Assembly (NCBI GenBank): GCA_023846275.1
Contig: CM043875.1
Span: 16,096 to 80,095, forward strand
Origin: Vanilla planifolia
Lineage: Eukaryota; Streptophyta; Magnoliopsida; Asparagales; Orchidaceae
Length of the DNA stretch: 64,000 nt
Reading direction: 5' to 3'
The notes beneath the pieces are model-generated. The model was not told the DNA's origin, made no database searches, and saw nothing but the letters and a program-made list of their open reading frames with translations. Within the stretch, counting starts at the first letter, position 1, and every line of letters starts with the position of its first letter. Position numbers and translations under genes: made by a program. Below, piece after piece: positions 26,253 through 39,371 of the stretch.

Positions 26253-28875
26253 GAAGATCCACTACAAATCTATAACATCTGATATAAATTCAATAAATTA
26301 ACAATGATTGCATGTTAACAATATATGAAAATATCAAAACATAACTCTTTTTAATATCTCATTTAAATTAAGTTATTAAACTATGATAAAAATTTATATT
26401 TCATAATTCTATTGTGCCAACCAAATCATAATCTAATAAAATTTAATTTAAACATTGGACAAAATAGACAAGAAAAGCAACCAAAATATTACATAAATAT
26501 CCACGTTATTTCTTTTATAATTTAATTCATTATATAGTCAATAAAAAAAATAACATGATAAAGGAAATCATATGAGCATCGATTTATTAAGATTATTTGT
26601 TTGATTTCGCAAATACATTTATTTTAATTTAAATCTCAAAAAGAAAACGATACGCCTAATACCTTTCATAACTTTTTTTTAATAATTATTAATATTTTGT
26701 AAAAACATATCTTATAAATAAATATTATTTTTTCTCTCCATCTTTTTATTCCTTCTATTTTTCTTTTAGATATAGCATAAAACAATCACGTCCAAGCATA
26801 CGCTTTAGTGAAGCATTGAAATTGCCTGAGTTTGAAGAAGTCTCTTAAATCAATAGCTTTCGATTTGGCGCAAGCGTGAATAATGGTATACTACAAATAA
26901 TAAACAATTCATTTATTTGTGAATTATCCAAATAATGTTCTAATTAATGTATGATTTAAAATTAATTAAAAAATTGTTAACCAAGGCAACGCTTTCAACT
27001 CAACAGTCTTATTAACGTTGAAGCTGAAATACGAAATTATTGTTGTCATAAAATTTTCGACTTCACTTTGAAAAACTTAATTCACTATATTAGTATAATT
27101 TTATTTGATGAAAGATTCATTTTGTTATTATTAAGTTCATGCTACATTTTAAAAATTTTATATAAATATTTTTTAAATCTTAATTATTTGGACATGAAAA
27201 GTACTTGTTAAAAAAAGAAATGAATGATATTTTTAACAATTAGACTTTCTTTTACTAAATTTAGTATTTTCCATGCATAATTTAATATACAAATATTAAT
27301 TTGTATTTATTTTATAATTTTTTTTAAAAATTTATTATAATTATCATTGAAATTGATTTAAAATTATTGTCATGCTTTGTTTCGTAATTAAAAAAAGACA
27401 TTTTAGTCAACGATGCGCATATCTTCTTCTGGATTTCACACCAGAACTACAATCGTCTAAAACGATTTGTAACGACATTAAAGCGAGGCAAAAATCTCGA
27501 GTTAACGTCGCAGAATTTTTTCGAGAACAGATAATTATGAGGGTAATTAATTTAGTAATATGTATATAAAACATACTGTACAAAAAAAAAGATACAAAGT
27601 AACAAAACTCTTAAAACATACAACTATTTTATTAATGTTTATCGATTATCGAACTATGCAAATAACTATTAAAAATAATTGTTCCTTTTACATATTTTCA
27701 ACATTTCGATTTTTTTGTATAATAAAATTTTATTTTTTATTTTTCTTTTATTCTTATTATTTTTGCTCAAATAGATTTGAATAAAATAAAATTGACATAA
27801 AATAACTTAAATTCTTAATTTTAAAAAATTAAAGTTTGAATCATATAAGTCGTCGTATTTAAAAATAATAATTCTTTTGAAATTTATATAATTATTTTTT
27901 TGTTAATTTATATTATTTTAAAACTATATAAAATTAGCTTAATAAATAATTTAATAGTTTTTATAATGAGTTTCATGATTTAATATAAATATTTACATAA
28001 AACTCAAATCATTAATTTATTCATAAATAAGAGTTTACATTTATTTTAAAATTTCTTTTAAAAACTGACGCGTACTGTTTATTTTTTTCAAAACTTCGAA
28101 AAAACAAAAAAAGAATTCGGACGGCTTTTTTTTTTATTTTTGTCCGCACAATACATTTACAGCGTGATTATAGGATCTTCCGCATAAACGGCATTATGCG
28201 GACGCCGAAAATGGCCAAAATCCGTGAGCTGACACTCACGCTTTTCCAGCGAAATTGCCGAATCGGAGGGGGCGTTCTGATTTACAAGGTCGCATAGACA
28301 TATTATGCGGAAACGGCAAAATAACGAAAGCGGAAAATATGCCACATTTTTTTATTATTTTCGGGATTAACGTAAAATGCGGATAAATCTCGTAAATATT
28401 TGCCTGTTTTATTTTTTAAATATTTAGGATTTTGAGTAAGACGTTTCCTAAATTTTTTTTTTATTAGTAAAGTATTAAAGCAAACTAAAATATAATTTCT
28501 TATCAAAATTTTAAACATATAATATTTTTTTAAAATATATTATTTCAAAGTTATATAAAACTGTTATAGTCATTTATTAACTATATTTTTTATTTTAAAA
28601 TCCTAAATTTTATTTGTTGATCACGCAATAATAACTTAGTCTAGAAGGTTTAGAAAAGAATAAAATTATCAAATATCTAATTTTTTTCTCATAAATAATT
28701 ATATAAAAATCAAAAAAGTTTAATTTGTTTTACAAATATAATTTAATATATATATATATATATATATTAATTCCTTATGCTAAAAATTAAAAATTACAAT
28801 TTAACGATTTCTTATGGGTGACATATATAAATATATGTGTAATAAATATGTTAAATATAAAATTTTTAAATTTAA
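26253..28875 (+). repeat. Satellite unit, copy 11 (A type)
   Basis: A 2623-bp A-type copy. It carries CATGCTTTG (the B-like state) rather than CATGATTTG, has one fewer A in the A run after CTGTAC, and alone has ATCGTCTAAAACG, the third allele in the loop of the middle hairpin. Confidence 0.95.
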
Positions 28876-31365
28876 GAAGATCCACTACAAATCTATAACA
28901 TCTGATATAAATTCAATAAATTAACAATGATTACATGTTAACAATATATGAAAATATCAAAACATAACTCTTTTTAATATCTCATTTAAATTAAGTTATT
29001 AAACTATGATAAAAATTTATATTTCATAATTCTATTGTGCCAACCAAATCATAATCTAATAAAATTTAATTTAAACATTGGACAAAATAGACAAGAAAAG
29101 CAACAAAAATATTACATAAATATCCACGTTATTTCTTTTATAATTTAATTCATTATATAGTCAATAAAAAAAATAACATGATAAAGGAAATCATATGAGC
29201 ATCGATTTATTAAGATTATTTGTTTGATTTCGCAAATACATTTATTTTAATTTAAATCTCAAAAAGAAAACGATACGCCTAATACCTTTCATAACTTTTT
29301 TTTAATAATTATTAATATTTTGTAAAAACATATCTTATAAATAAATATTATTTTTTCTCTCCATCTTTTTATTCCTTCTATTTTTCTTTTAGATATAGCA
29401 TAAAACAATCACGTCCAAGCATACGCTTTAGTGAAGCATTGAAATTGCCTGAGTTTGAAGAAGTCTCTTAAATCAATAGCTTTCGATTTGGCGCAAGCGT
29501 GAATAATGGTATACTACAAATAATAAACAATTCATTTATTTGTGAATTATCCAAATAATGTTCTAATTAATGTATGATTTAAAATTAATTAAAAAATTGT
29601 TAACCAAGGCAACGCTTTCAACTCAACAGTCTTATTAACGTTGAAGCTGAAATACGAAATTATTGTTGTCATAAAATTTTCGACTTCACTTTGAAAAACT
29701 TAATTCACTATATTAGTATAATTTTATTTGATGAAAGATTCATTTTGTTATTATTAAGTTCATGCTACATTTTAAAAATTTTATATAAATATTTTTTAAA
29801 TCTTAATTATTTGGACATGAAAAGTACTTGTTAAAAAAAGAAATGAATGATATTTTTAACAATTAGACTTTCTTTTACTAAATTTAGTATTTTCCATGCA
29901 TAATTTAATATACAAATATTAATTTGTATTTATTTTATAATTTTTTTTAAAAATTTATTATAATTATCATTGAAATTGATTTAAAATTATTGTCATGATT
30001 TGTTTCGTAATTAAAAAAAGACATTTTAGTCAACGATGCGCATATCTTCTTCTGGATTTCACACCAGAACTACAATCGTATAAAACGATTTGTAACGACA
30101 TTAAAGCGAGGCAAAAATCTCGAGTTAACGTCGCAGAATTTTTTCGAGAACAGATAATTATGAGGGTAATTAATTTAGTAATATGTATATAAAACATACT
30201 GTACAAAAAAAAAAGATACAAAGTAACAAAACTCTTAAAACATACAACTATTTTATTAATGTTTATCGATTATCGAACTATGCAAATAACTATTAAAAAT
30301 AATTGTTCCTTTTACATATTTTCAACATTTCGATTTTTTTGTATAATAAAATTTTATTTTTTATTTTTCTTTTATTCTTATTATTTTTGCTCAAATAGAT
30401 TTGAATAAAATAAAATTGACATAAAATAACTTAAATTCTTAATTTTAAAAAATTAAAGTTTGAATCATATAAGTCGTCGTATTTAAAAATAATAATTCTT
30501 TTGAAATTTATATAATTATTTTTTTGTTAATTTATATTATTTTAAAACTATATAAAATTAGCTTAATAAATAATTTAATAGTTTTTATAATGAGTTTCAT
30601 GATTTAATATAAATATTTACATAAAACTCAAATCATTAATTTATTCATAAATAAGAGTTTACATTTATTTTAAAATTTCTTTTAAAAACTGACGCGTACT
30701 GTTTATTTTTTTCAAAACTTCGAAAAAACAAAAAAAGAATTCGGACGGCTTTTTTTTTTATTTTTGTCCGCACAATACATTTACAGCGTGATTATAGGAT
30801 CTTCCGCATAAACGGCATTATGCGGACGCCGAAAATGGCCAAAATCCGTGAGCTGACACTCACGCTTTTCCAGCGAAATTCCCGAATCGGAGGGGGCGTT
30901 CTGATTTACAAGGTCGCATAGACATATTATGCGGAAACGGCAAAATAACGAAAGCGGAAAATATGCCACATTTTTTTATTATTTTCGGGATTAACGTAAA
31001 ATGCGGATAAATCCCGTAAATATTTGCCTGTTTTATTTTTTAAATATTTAGGATTTTGAGTAAGACGTTTCCTAAATTTTTTTTTTATTAGTAAAGTATT
31101 AAAGCAAACTAAAATATAATTTCTTATCAAAATTTTAAACATATAATATTTTTTTAAAATATATTATTTCAAAGTTATATAAAACTGTTATAGTCATTTA
31201 TTAACTATATTTTTTATTTTAAAATCCTAAATTTTATTTGTTGATCACGCAATAATAACTTAGTCTAGAAGGTTTAGAAAAGAATAAAATTATCAAATAT
31301 CTAATTTTTTTCTCATAAATAATTATATAAAAATCAAAAAAGTTTAATTTGTTTTACAAATATAA

Positions 31366-31401
<36 letters not shown>

Positions 31402-31505
31402 TCCTTATGCTAAAAATTAAAAATTACAATTTAACGATTTCTTATGGGTGACATATATAAATATATGTGTAATAAATATGTTAAATATAAAATTTTTAAA
31501 TTTAA
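28876..31505 (+). repeat. Satellite unit, copy 12 (A type, longest)
   Basis: At 2630 bp this is the longest copy, with TA repeated 13 times. It is A type with private changes ATTACATGTT near its start, AATTCCCGAATCGG in the island (ATTGCCG elsewhere) and AATCCCGTAAAT after it. It carries GCAACAAAAAT like copies 3, 8 and 13. Confidence 0.95.
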
Positions 31506-34127
31506 GAAGATCCACTACAAATCTATAACATCTGATATAAATTCAATAAATTAACAATGATTGCATGTTAACAATATATGAAAATATCAAAACATAACTC
31601 TTTTTAATATCTCATTTAAATTAAGTTATTAAACTATGATAAAAATTTATTTTTCATAATTCTATTGTGCCAACCAAATCATAATCTAATAAAATTTAAT
31701 TTAAACATTGGACAAAATAGACAAGAAAAGCAACAAAAATATTACATAAATATCCACGTTATTTCTTTTATAATTTAATTCATTATATAGTCAATAAAAA
31801 AAATAACATGATAAAGGAAATCATATGAGCATCGATTTATTAAGATTATTTGTTTGATTTCGCAAATACATTTATTTTAATTTAAATCTCAAAAAGAAAA
31901 CGATACGCCTAATACCTTTCATAACTTTTTTTTAATAATTATTAATATTTTGTAAAAACATATCTTATAAATAAATATTATTTTTTCTCTCCATCTTTTT
32001 ATTCCTTCTATTTTTCTTTTAGATATAGCATAAAACAATCACGTCCAAGCATACGCTTTAGTGAAGCATTGAAATTGCTTGAGTTTGAAGAAGTCTCTTA
32101 AATCAATAGCTTTCGATTTGGCGCAAGCGTGAATAATGGTATACTACAAATAATAAACAATTCATTTATTTGTGAATTATCCAAATAATGTTCTAATTAA
32201 TGTATGATTTAAAAATAATTAAAAAATTGTTAACCAAGGCAACGCTTTCAACTCAACAGTCTTATTAACGTTGAAGCTGAAATACGAAATTATTGTTGTC
32301 ATAAAATTTTCGACTTCACTTTGAAAAACTTAATTCACTATATTAGTATAATTTTATTTGATGAAAGATTCATTTTGTTATTATTAAGTTCATGCTACAT
32401 TTTAAAAATTTTATATAAATATTTTTTAAATCTTAATTATTTGGACATGAAAAGTACTTGTTAAAAAAAGAAATGAATGATATTTTTAACAATTAGACTT
32501 TCTTTTACTAAATTTAGTATTTTCCATGCATAATTTAATATACAAATATTAATTTGTATTTATTTTATAATTTTTTTTAAAAATTTATTATAATTATCAT
32601 TGAAATTGATTTAAAATTATTGTCATGCTTTGTTTCGTAATTAAAAAAAGACATTTTAGTCAACGATGCGCATATCTTCTTCTGGATTTCACACCAGAAC
32701 TACAATCGTATAAAACGATTTGTAACGACATTAAAGCGAGGCAAAAATCTCGAGTTAACGTCGCAGAATTTTTTCGAGAACAGATAATTATGAGGGTAAT
32801 TAATTTAGTAATATGTATATAAAACATACTGTACAAAAAAAAAGATACAAAGTAACAAAACTCTTAAAACATACAACTATTTTATTAATGTTTATCGATT
32901 ATCGAACTATGCAAATAACTATTAAAAATAATTGTTCCTTTTACATATTTTCAACATCTCGATTTTTTTGTATAATAAAATTTTATTTTTTATTTTTCTT
33001 TTATTCTTATTATTTTTGCTGAAATAGATTTGAATAAAATAAAATTGACATAAAATAACTTAAATTCTTAATTTTAAAAAATTAAAGTTTGAATCATATA
33101 AGTCGTCGTATTTAAAAATAATAATTCTTTTGAAATTTATATAATTATTTTTTTGTTAATTTATATTATTTTAAAACTATATAAAATTAGCTTAATAAAT
33201 AATTTAATAGTTTTAATCATGAGGTTCATGATTTAATATAAATATTTACATAAAACTCAAATCATTAATTTATTCATAAATAAGAGTTTACATTTATTTT
33301 AAAATTTCTTTTAAAAACTGACGCGTACTGTTTATTTTTTTCAAAACCTCGGAAAAACAAAAAAAGAATTCGGACGGCTTTTTTTTTATTTTTGTCCGCA
33401 CAATACATTTACAGCGTGATTATAGGATCTTCGGCATAAACGGCATTATGCGGACGCCGAAAATGGCCAAAATCCGTGAGCCAACACTCACGCTTTTCCA
33501 GCGAAATTGCCGAATCGGAAGGGGCGTTCTGATTTACAAGGTCGCATAGACATATTATGCGGAAACGGCAAAATAACGAAAGCGGAAAATATGCCACATT
33601 TTTTTATTATTGTCGGGATTAACGTAAAATGCCGATAAATCTCGTAAATATTTGCCTGTTTTATTTTTTAAACATTTAGGATTTTGAGTAAGACGTTTCC
33701 TAAATTTTTTTTTTATTAGTAAAGTATTAAAGCAAACTAAAATATAATTTCTTATCAAAATTTTAAACATATAATATTTTTTTAAAATATATTATTTCAA
33801 AGTTATATAAAACTGTTATAGTCATTTATTAACTATATTTTTTATTTTAAAATCCTAAATTTTATTTGTTGATCACGCAATAATAACTTAGTCTAGAAGG
33901 TTTAGAAAAGAATAAAATTATCAAATATCTAATTTTTTTCTCATAAATAATTATATAAAAATCAAAAAAGTTTAATTTGTTTTACAAATATAATTTAATA
34001 TATATATATATATATATATTAATTCCTTATGCTAAAAATTAAAAATTACAATTTAACGATTTCTTATGGGTGACATATATAAATATATGTGTAATAAATA
34101 GGTTAAATATAAAATTTTTAAATTTAA
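31506..34127 (+). repeat. Satellite unit, copy 13 (A-to-B recombinant)
   Basis: This 2622-bp copy is A type in its first half (TTTATTAAG, AAACAATC, TTTGTGAA, AAATTGTTAACCAAGG, ATCGTATAAAACG) and B type from ACATCTCG at about 32955 onward (TTTGCTGAAATAG, AACCTCGG, TTCGGC, loop CCAACA, AATAGG). The switch lies between 32710 and 32958. Private changes are ATTGCTTGAG and TTTAAAAATAATT. Confidence 0.95.
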
Positions 34128-36749
34128 GAAGATCCACTACAAATCTATAACATCTGATATAAATTCAATAAATTAACAATGATTGCATGTTAACAATATA
34201 TGAAAATATCAAAACATAACTCTTTTTAATATCTCATTTAAATTAAGTTATTAAACTATGATAAAAATTTATTTTTCATAATTCTATTGTGCCAACCAAA
34301 TCATAATCTAATAAAATTTAATTTAAACATTGGACAAAATAGACAAGAAAAGCAACCAAAATATTACATAAATATCCACGTTATTTCTTTTATAATTTAA
34401 TTCATTATATAGTCAATAAAAAAAATAACATGATAAAGGAAATCATATGAGCATCGATTTCTTAAGATTATTTGGTTGATTTCGCAAATACGTTTATTTT
34501 AATTTAAATCTCAAAAAGAAAACGATACGCCTAATACCTTTCATAACTTTTTTTAATAATTATTAATATTTTGTAAAAACATATCTTATAAATAAATATT
34601 ATTTTTTTCTCTCCATCTTTTTATTCCTTCTATTTTTCTTTTAGATATAGCATAAAACTATCACGTCCAAGCATACGCTTTAGTGAAGCATTGAAATTGC
34701 CTGAGTTTGAAGAAGTCTCTTAAATCAATAGCTTTCGATTTGGCGCAAGCGTGAATAATGGTATACTACAAATAATAAACAATTCATTCATTTGAGAATT
34801 ATCCAAATAATGTTCTAATTAATGTATGATTTAAAATTAATTAAAAAGTTATTAACGAAGGCAACGCTTTCAACTCAACAGTCTTATTAACGTTGAAGCT
34901 GAAATACGAAATTATTGTTGTCATAAAATTTTCGACTTCACTTTGAAAAACTTAATTCACTATATTAGTATAATTTTATTTGATGAAAGATTCATTTTGT
35001 TATTATTAAGTTCATGCTACATTTTAAAAATTTTATATAAATATTTTTTAAATCTTAATTATTTGGACATGAAAAGTACTTGTTAAAAAAAGAAATGAAT
35101 GATATTTTTAACAATTAGACTTTCTTTTACTAAATTTAGTATTTTCCATGCATAATTTAATATACAAATATTAATTTGTATTTATTTTATAATTTTTTTT
35201 AAAAATTTATTATAATTATCATTGAAATTGATTTAAAATTATTGTCATGCTTTGTTTCGTAATTAAAAAAAGACATTTTAGTCAACGATGCGCATATCTT
35301 CTTCTGGATTTCACACCAGAACTACAATCGTGTAAAACGATTTGTAACGACATTAAAGCGAGGCAAAAATCTCGAGTTAACGTCGCAGAATTTTTTCGAG
35401 AACAGATAATTATGAGGGTAATTAATTTAGTAATATGTATATAAAACATACTGTACAAAAAAAAAGATACAAAGTAACAAAACTCTTAAAACATACAACT
35501 ATTTTATTAATGTTTATCGATTATCGAACTATGCAAATAACTATTAAAAATAATTGTTCCTTTTACATATTTTCAACATCTCGATTTTTTTGTATGATAA
35601 AATTTTATTTTTTATTTTTCTTTTATTCTTATTATTTTTGCTGAAATAGATTTGAATAAAATAAAATTGACATAAAATAACTTAAATTCTTAATTTTAAA
35701 AAATTAAAGTTTGAATCATATAAGTCGTCGTATTTAAAAATAATAATTCTTTTGAAATTTATATAATTATTTTTTTGTTAATTTATATTATTTTAAAACT
35801 ATATAAAATTAGCTTAATAAATAATTTAATAGTTTTAATCATGAGGTTCATGATTTAATATAAATATTTACATAAAACTCAAATCATTAATTTATTCATA
35901 AATAAGAGTTTACATTTATTTTAAAATTTCTTTTAAAAACTGACGCGTACTGTTTATTTTTTTCAAAACCTCGGAAAAACAAAAAAAGAATTCGGACGGC
36001 TTTTTTTTTATTTTTGTCCGCACAATACATTTACAGCGTGATTATAGGATCTTCGGCATAAACGGCATTATGCGGACGCCGAAAATGGCCAAAATCCGTG
36101 AGCCAACACTCACGCTTTTCCAGCGAAATTGCCGAATCGGAAGGGGCGTTCTGATTTACAAGGTCGCATAGACATATTATGCGGAAACGGCAAAATAACG
36201 AAAGCGGAAAATATGCCACATTTTTTTATTATTGTCGGGATTAACGTAAAATGCCGATAAATCTCGTAAATATTTGCCTGTTTTATTTTTTAAACATTTA
36301 GGATTTTGAGTAAGACGTTTCCTAAATTTTTTTTTTATTAGTAAAGTATTAAAGCAAACTAAAATATAATTTCTTATCAAAATTTTAAACATATAATATT
36401 TTTTTAAAATATATTATTTCAAAGTTATATAAAACTGTTATAGTCATTTATTAACTATATTTTTTATTTTAAAATCCTAAATTTTATTTGTTGATCACGC
36501 AATAATAACTTAGTCTAGAAGGTTTAGAAAAGAATAAAATTATCAAATATCTAATTTTTTTCTCATAAATAATTATATAAAAATCAAAAAAGTTTAATTT
36601 GTTTTACAAATATAATTTAATATATATATATATATATATATTAATTCCTTATGCTAAAAATTAAAAATTACAATTTAACGATTTCTTATGGGTGACATAT
36701 ATAAATATATGTGTAATAAATAGGTTAAATATAAAATTTTTAAATTTAA
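34128..36749 (+). repeat. Satellite unit, copy 14 (B-prime type)
   Basis: A 2622-bp B copy with markers shared only by 14-16: TTTGGTTGATTTC, and the combination of GATATAGC, AGTACTTGTT, ATCGATTATCG and ATGATAAAATTTTATT. Several of these are otherwise A-type states, so this group looks like B units that took up short A patches. It has AATGCCGATAAA after the island. Confidence 0.95.
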
Positions 36750-39371
36750 GAAGATCCACTACAAATCTATAACATCTGATATAAATTCAATAAATTAACA
36801 ATGATTGCATGTTAACAATATATGAAAATATCAAAACATAACTCTTTTTAATATCTCATTTAAATTAAGTTATTAAACTATGATAAAAATTTATTTTTCA
36901 TAATTCTATTGTGCCAACCAAATCATAATCTAATAAAATTTAATTTAAACATTGGACAAAATAGACAAGAAAAGCAACCAAAATATTACATAAATATCCA
37001 CGTTATTTCTTTTATAATTTAATTCATTATATAGTCAATAAAAAAAATAACATGATAAAGGAAATCATATGAGCATCGATTTCTTAAGATTATTTGGTTG
37101 ATTTCGCAAATACGTTTATTTTAATTTAAATCTCAAAAAGAAAACGATACGCCTAATACCTTTCATAACTTTTTTTAATAATTATTAATATTTTGTAAAA
37201 ACATATCTTATAAATAAATATTATTTTTTTCTCTCCATCTTTTTATTCCTTCTATTTTTCTTTTAGATATAGCATAAAACTATCACGTCCAAGCATACGC
37301 TTTAGTGAAGCATTGAAATTGCCTGAGTTTGAAGAAGTCTCTTAAATCAATAGCTTTCGATTTGGCGCAAGCGTGAATAATGGTATACTACAAATAATAA
37401 ACAATTCATTCATTTGAGAATTATCCAAATAATGTTCTAATTAATGTATGATTTAAAATTAATTAAAAAGTTATTAACGAAGGCAACGCTTTCAACTCAA
37501 CAGTCTTATTAACGTTGAAGCTGAAATACGAAATTATTGTTGTCATAAAATTTTCGACTTCACTTTGAAAAACTTAATTCACTATATTAGTATAATTTTA
37601 TTTGATGAAAGATTCATTTTGTTATTATTAAGTTCATGCTACATTTTAAAAATTTTATATAAATATTTTTTAAATCTTAATTATTTGGACATGAAAAGTA
37701 CTTGTTAAAAAAAGAAATGAATGATATTTTTAACAATTAGACTTTCTTTTACTAAATTTAGTATTTTCCATGCATAATTTAATATACAAATATTAATTTG
37801 TATTTATTTTATAATTTTTTTTAAAAATTTATTATAATTATCATTGAAATTGATTTAAAATTATTGTCATGCTTTGTTTCGTAATTAAAAAAAGACATTT
37901 TAGTCAACGATGCGCATATCTTCTTCTGGATTTCACACCAGAACTACAATCGTGTAAAACGATTTGTAACGACATTAAAGCGAGGCAAAAATCTCGAGTT
38001 AACGTCGCAGAATTTTTTCGAGAACAGATAATTATGAGGGTAATTAATTTAGTAATATGTATATAAAACATACTGTACAAAAAAAAAGATACAAAGTAAC
38101 AAAACTCTTAAAACATACAACTATTTTATTAATGTTTATCGATTATCGAACTATGCAAATAACTATTAAAAATAATTGTTCCTTTTACATATTTTCAACA
38201 TCTCGATTTTTTTGTATGATAAAATTTTATTTTTTATTTTTCTTTTATTCTTATTATTTTTGCTGAAATAGATTTGAATAAAATAAAATTGACATAAAAT
38301 AACTTAAATTCTTAATTTTAAAAAATTAAAGTTTGAATCATATAAGTCGTCGTATTTAAAAATAATAATTCTTTTGAAATTTATATAATTATTTTTTTGT
38401 TAATTTATATTATTTTAAAACTATATAAAATTAGCTTAATAAATAATTTAATAGTTTTAATCATGAGGTTCATGATTTAATATAAATATTTACATAAAAC
38501 TCAAATCATTAATTTATTCATAAATAAGAGTTTACATTTATTTTAAAATTTCTTTTAAAAACTGACGCGTACTGTTTATTTTTTTCAAAACCTCGGAAAA
38601 ACAAAAAAAGAATTCGGACGGCTTTTTTTTTATTTTTGTCCGCACAATACATTTACAGCGTGATTATAGGATCTTCGGCATAAACGGCATTATGCGGACG
38701 CCGAAAATGGCCAAAATCCGTGAGCCAACACTCACGCTTTTCCAGCGAAATTGCCGAATCGGAAGGGGCGTTCTGATTTACAAGGTCGCATAGACATATT
38801 ATGCGGAAACGGCAAAATAACGAAAGCGGAAAATATGCCACATTTTTTTATTATTGTCGGGATTAACGTAAAATGCCGATAAATCTCGTAAATATTTGCC
38901 TGTTTTATTTTTTAAACATTTAGGATTTTGAGTAAGACGTTTCCTAAATTTTTTTTTTATTAGTAAAGTATTAAAGCAAACTAAAATATAATTTCTTATC
39001 AAAATTTTAAACATATAATATTTTTTTAAAATATATTATTTCAAAGTTATATAAAACTGTTATAGTCATTTATTAACTATATTTTTTATTTTAAAATCCT
39101 AAATTTTATTTGTTGATCACGCAATAATAACTTAGTCTAGAAGGTTTAGAAAAGAATAAAATTATCAAATATCTAATTTTTTTCTCATAAATAATTATAT
39201 AAAAATCAAAAAAGTTTAATTTGTTTTACAAATATAATTTAATATATATATATATATATATATTAATTCCTTATGCTAAAAATTAAAAATTACAATTTAA
39301 CGATTTCTTATGGGTGACATATATAAATATATGTGTAATAAATAGGTTAAATATAAAATTTTTAAATTTAA
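36750..39371 (+). repeat. Satellite unit, copy 15 (B-prime type)
   Basis: A 2622-bp copy with the same markers as copy 14, including TTTGGTTGATTTC and AATGCCGATAAA; no difference from copy 14 was seen by eye. Confidence 0.95.
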
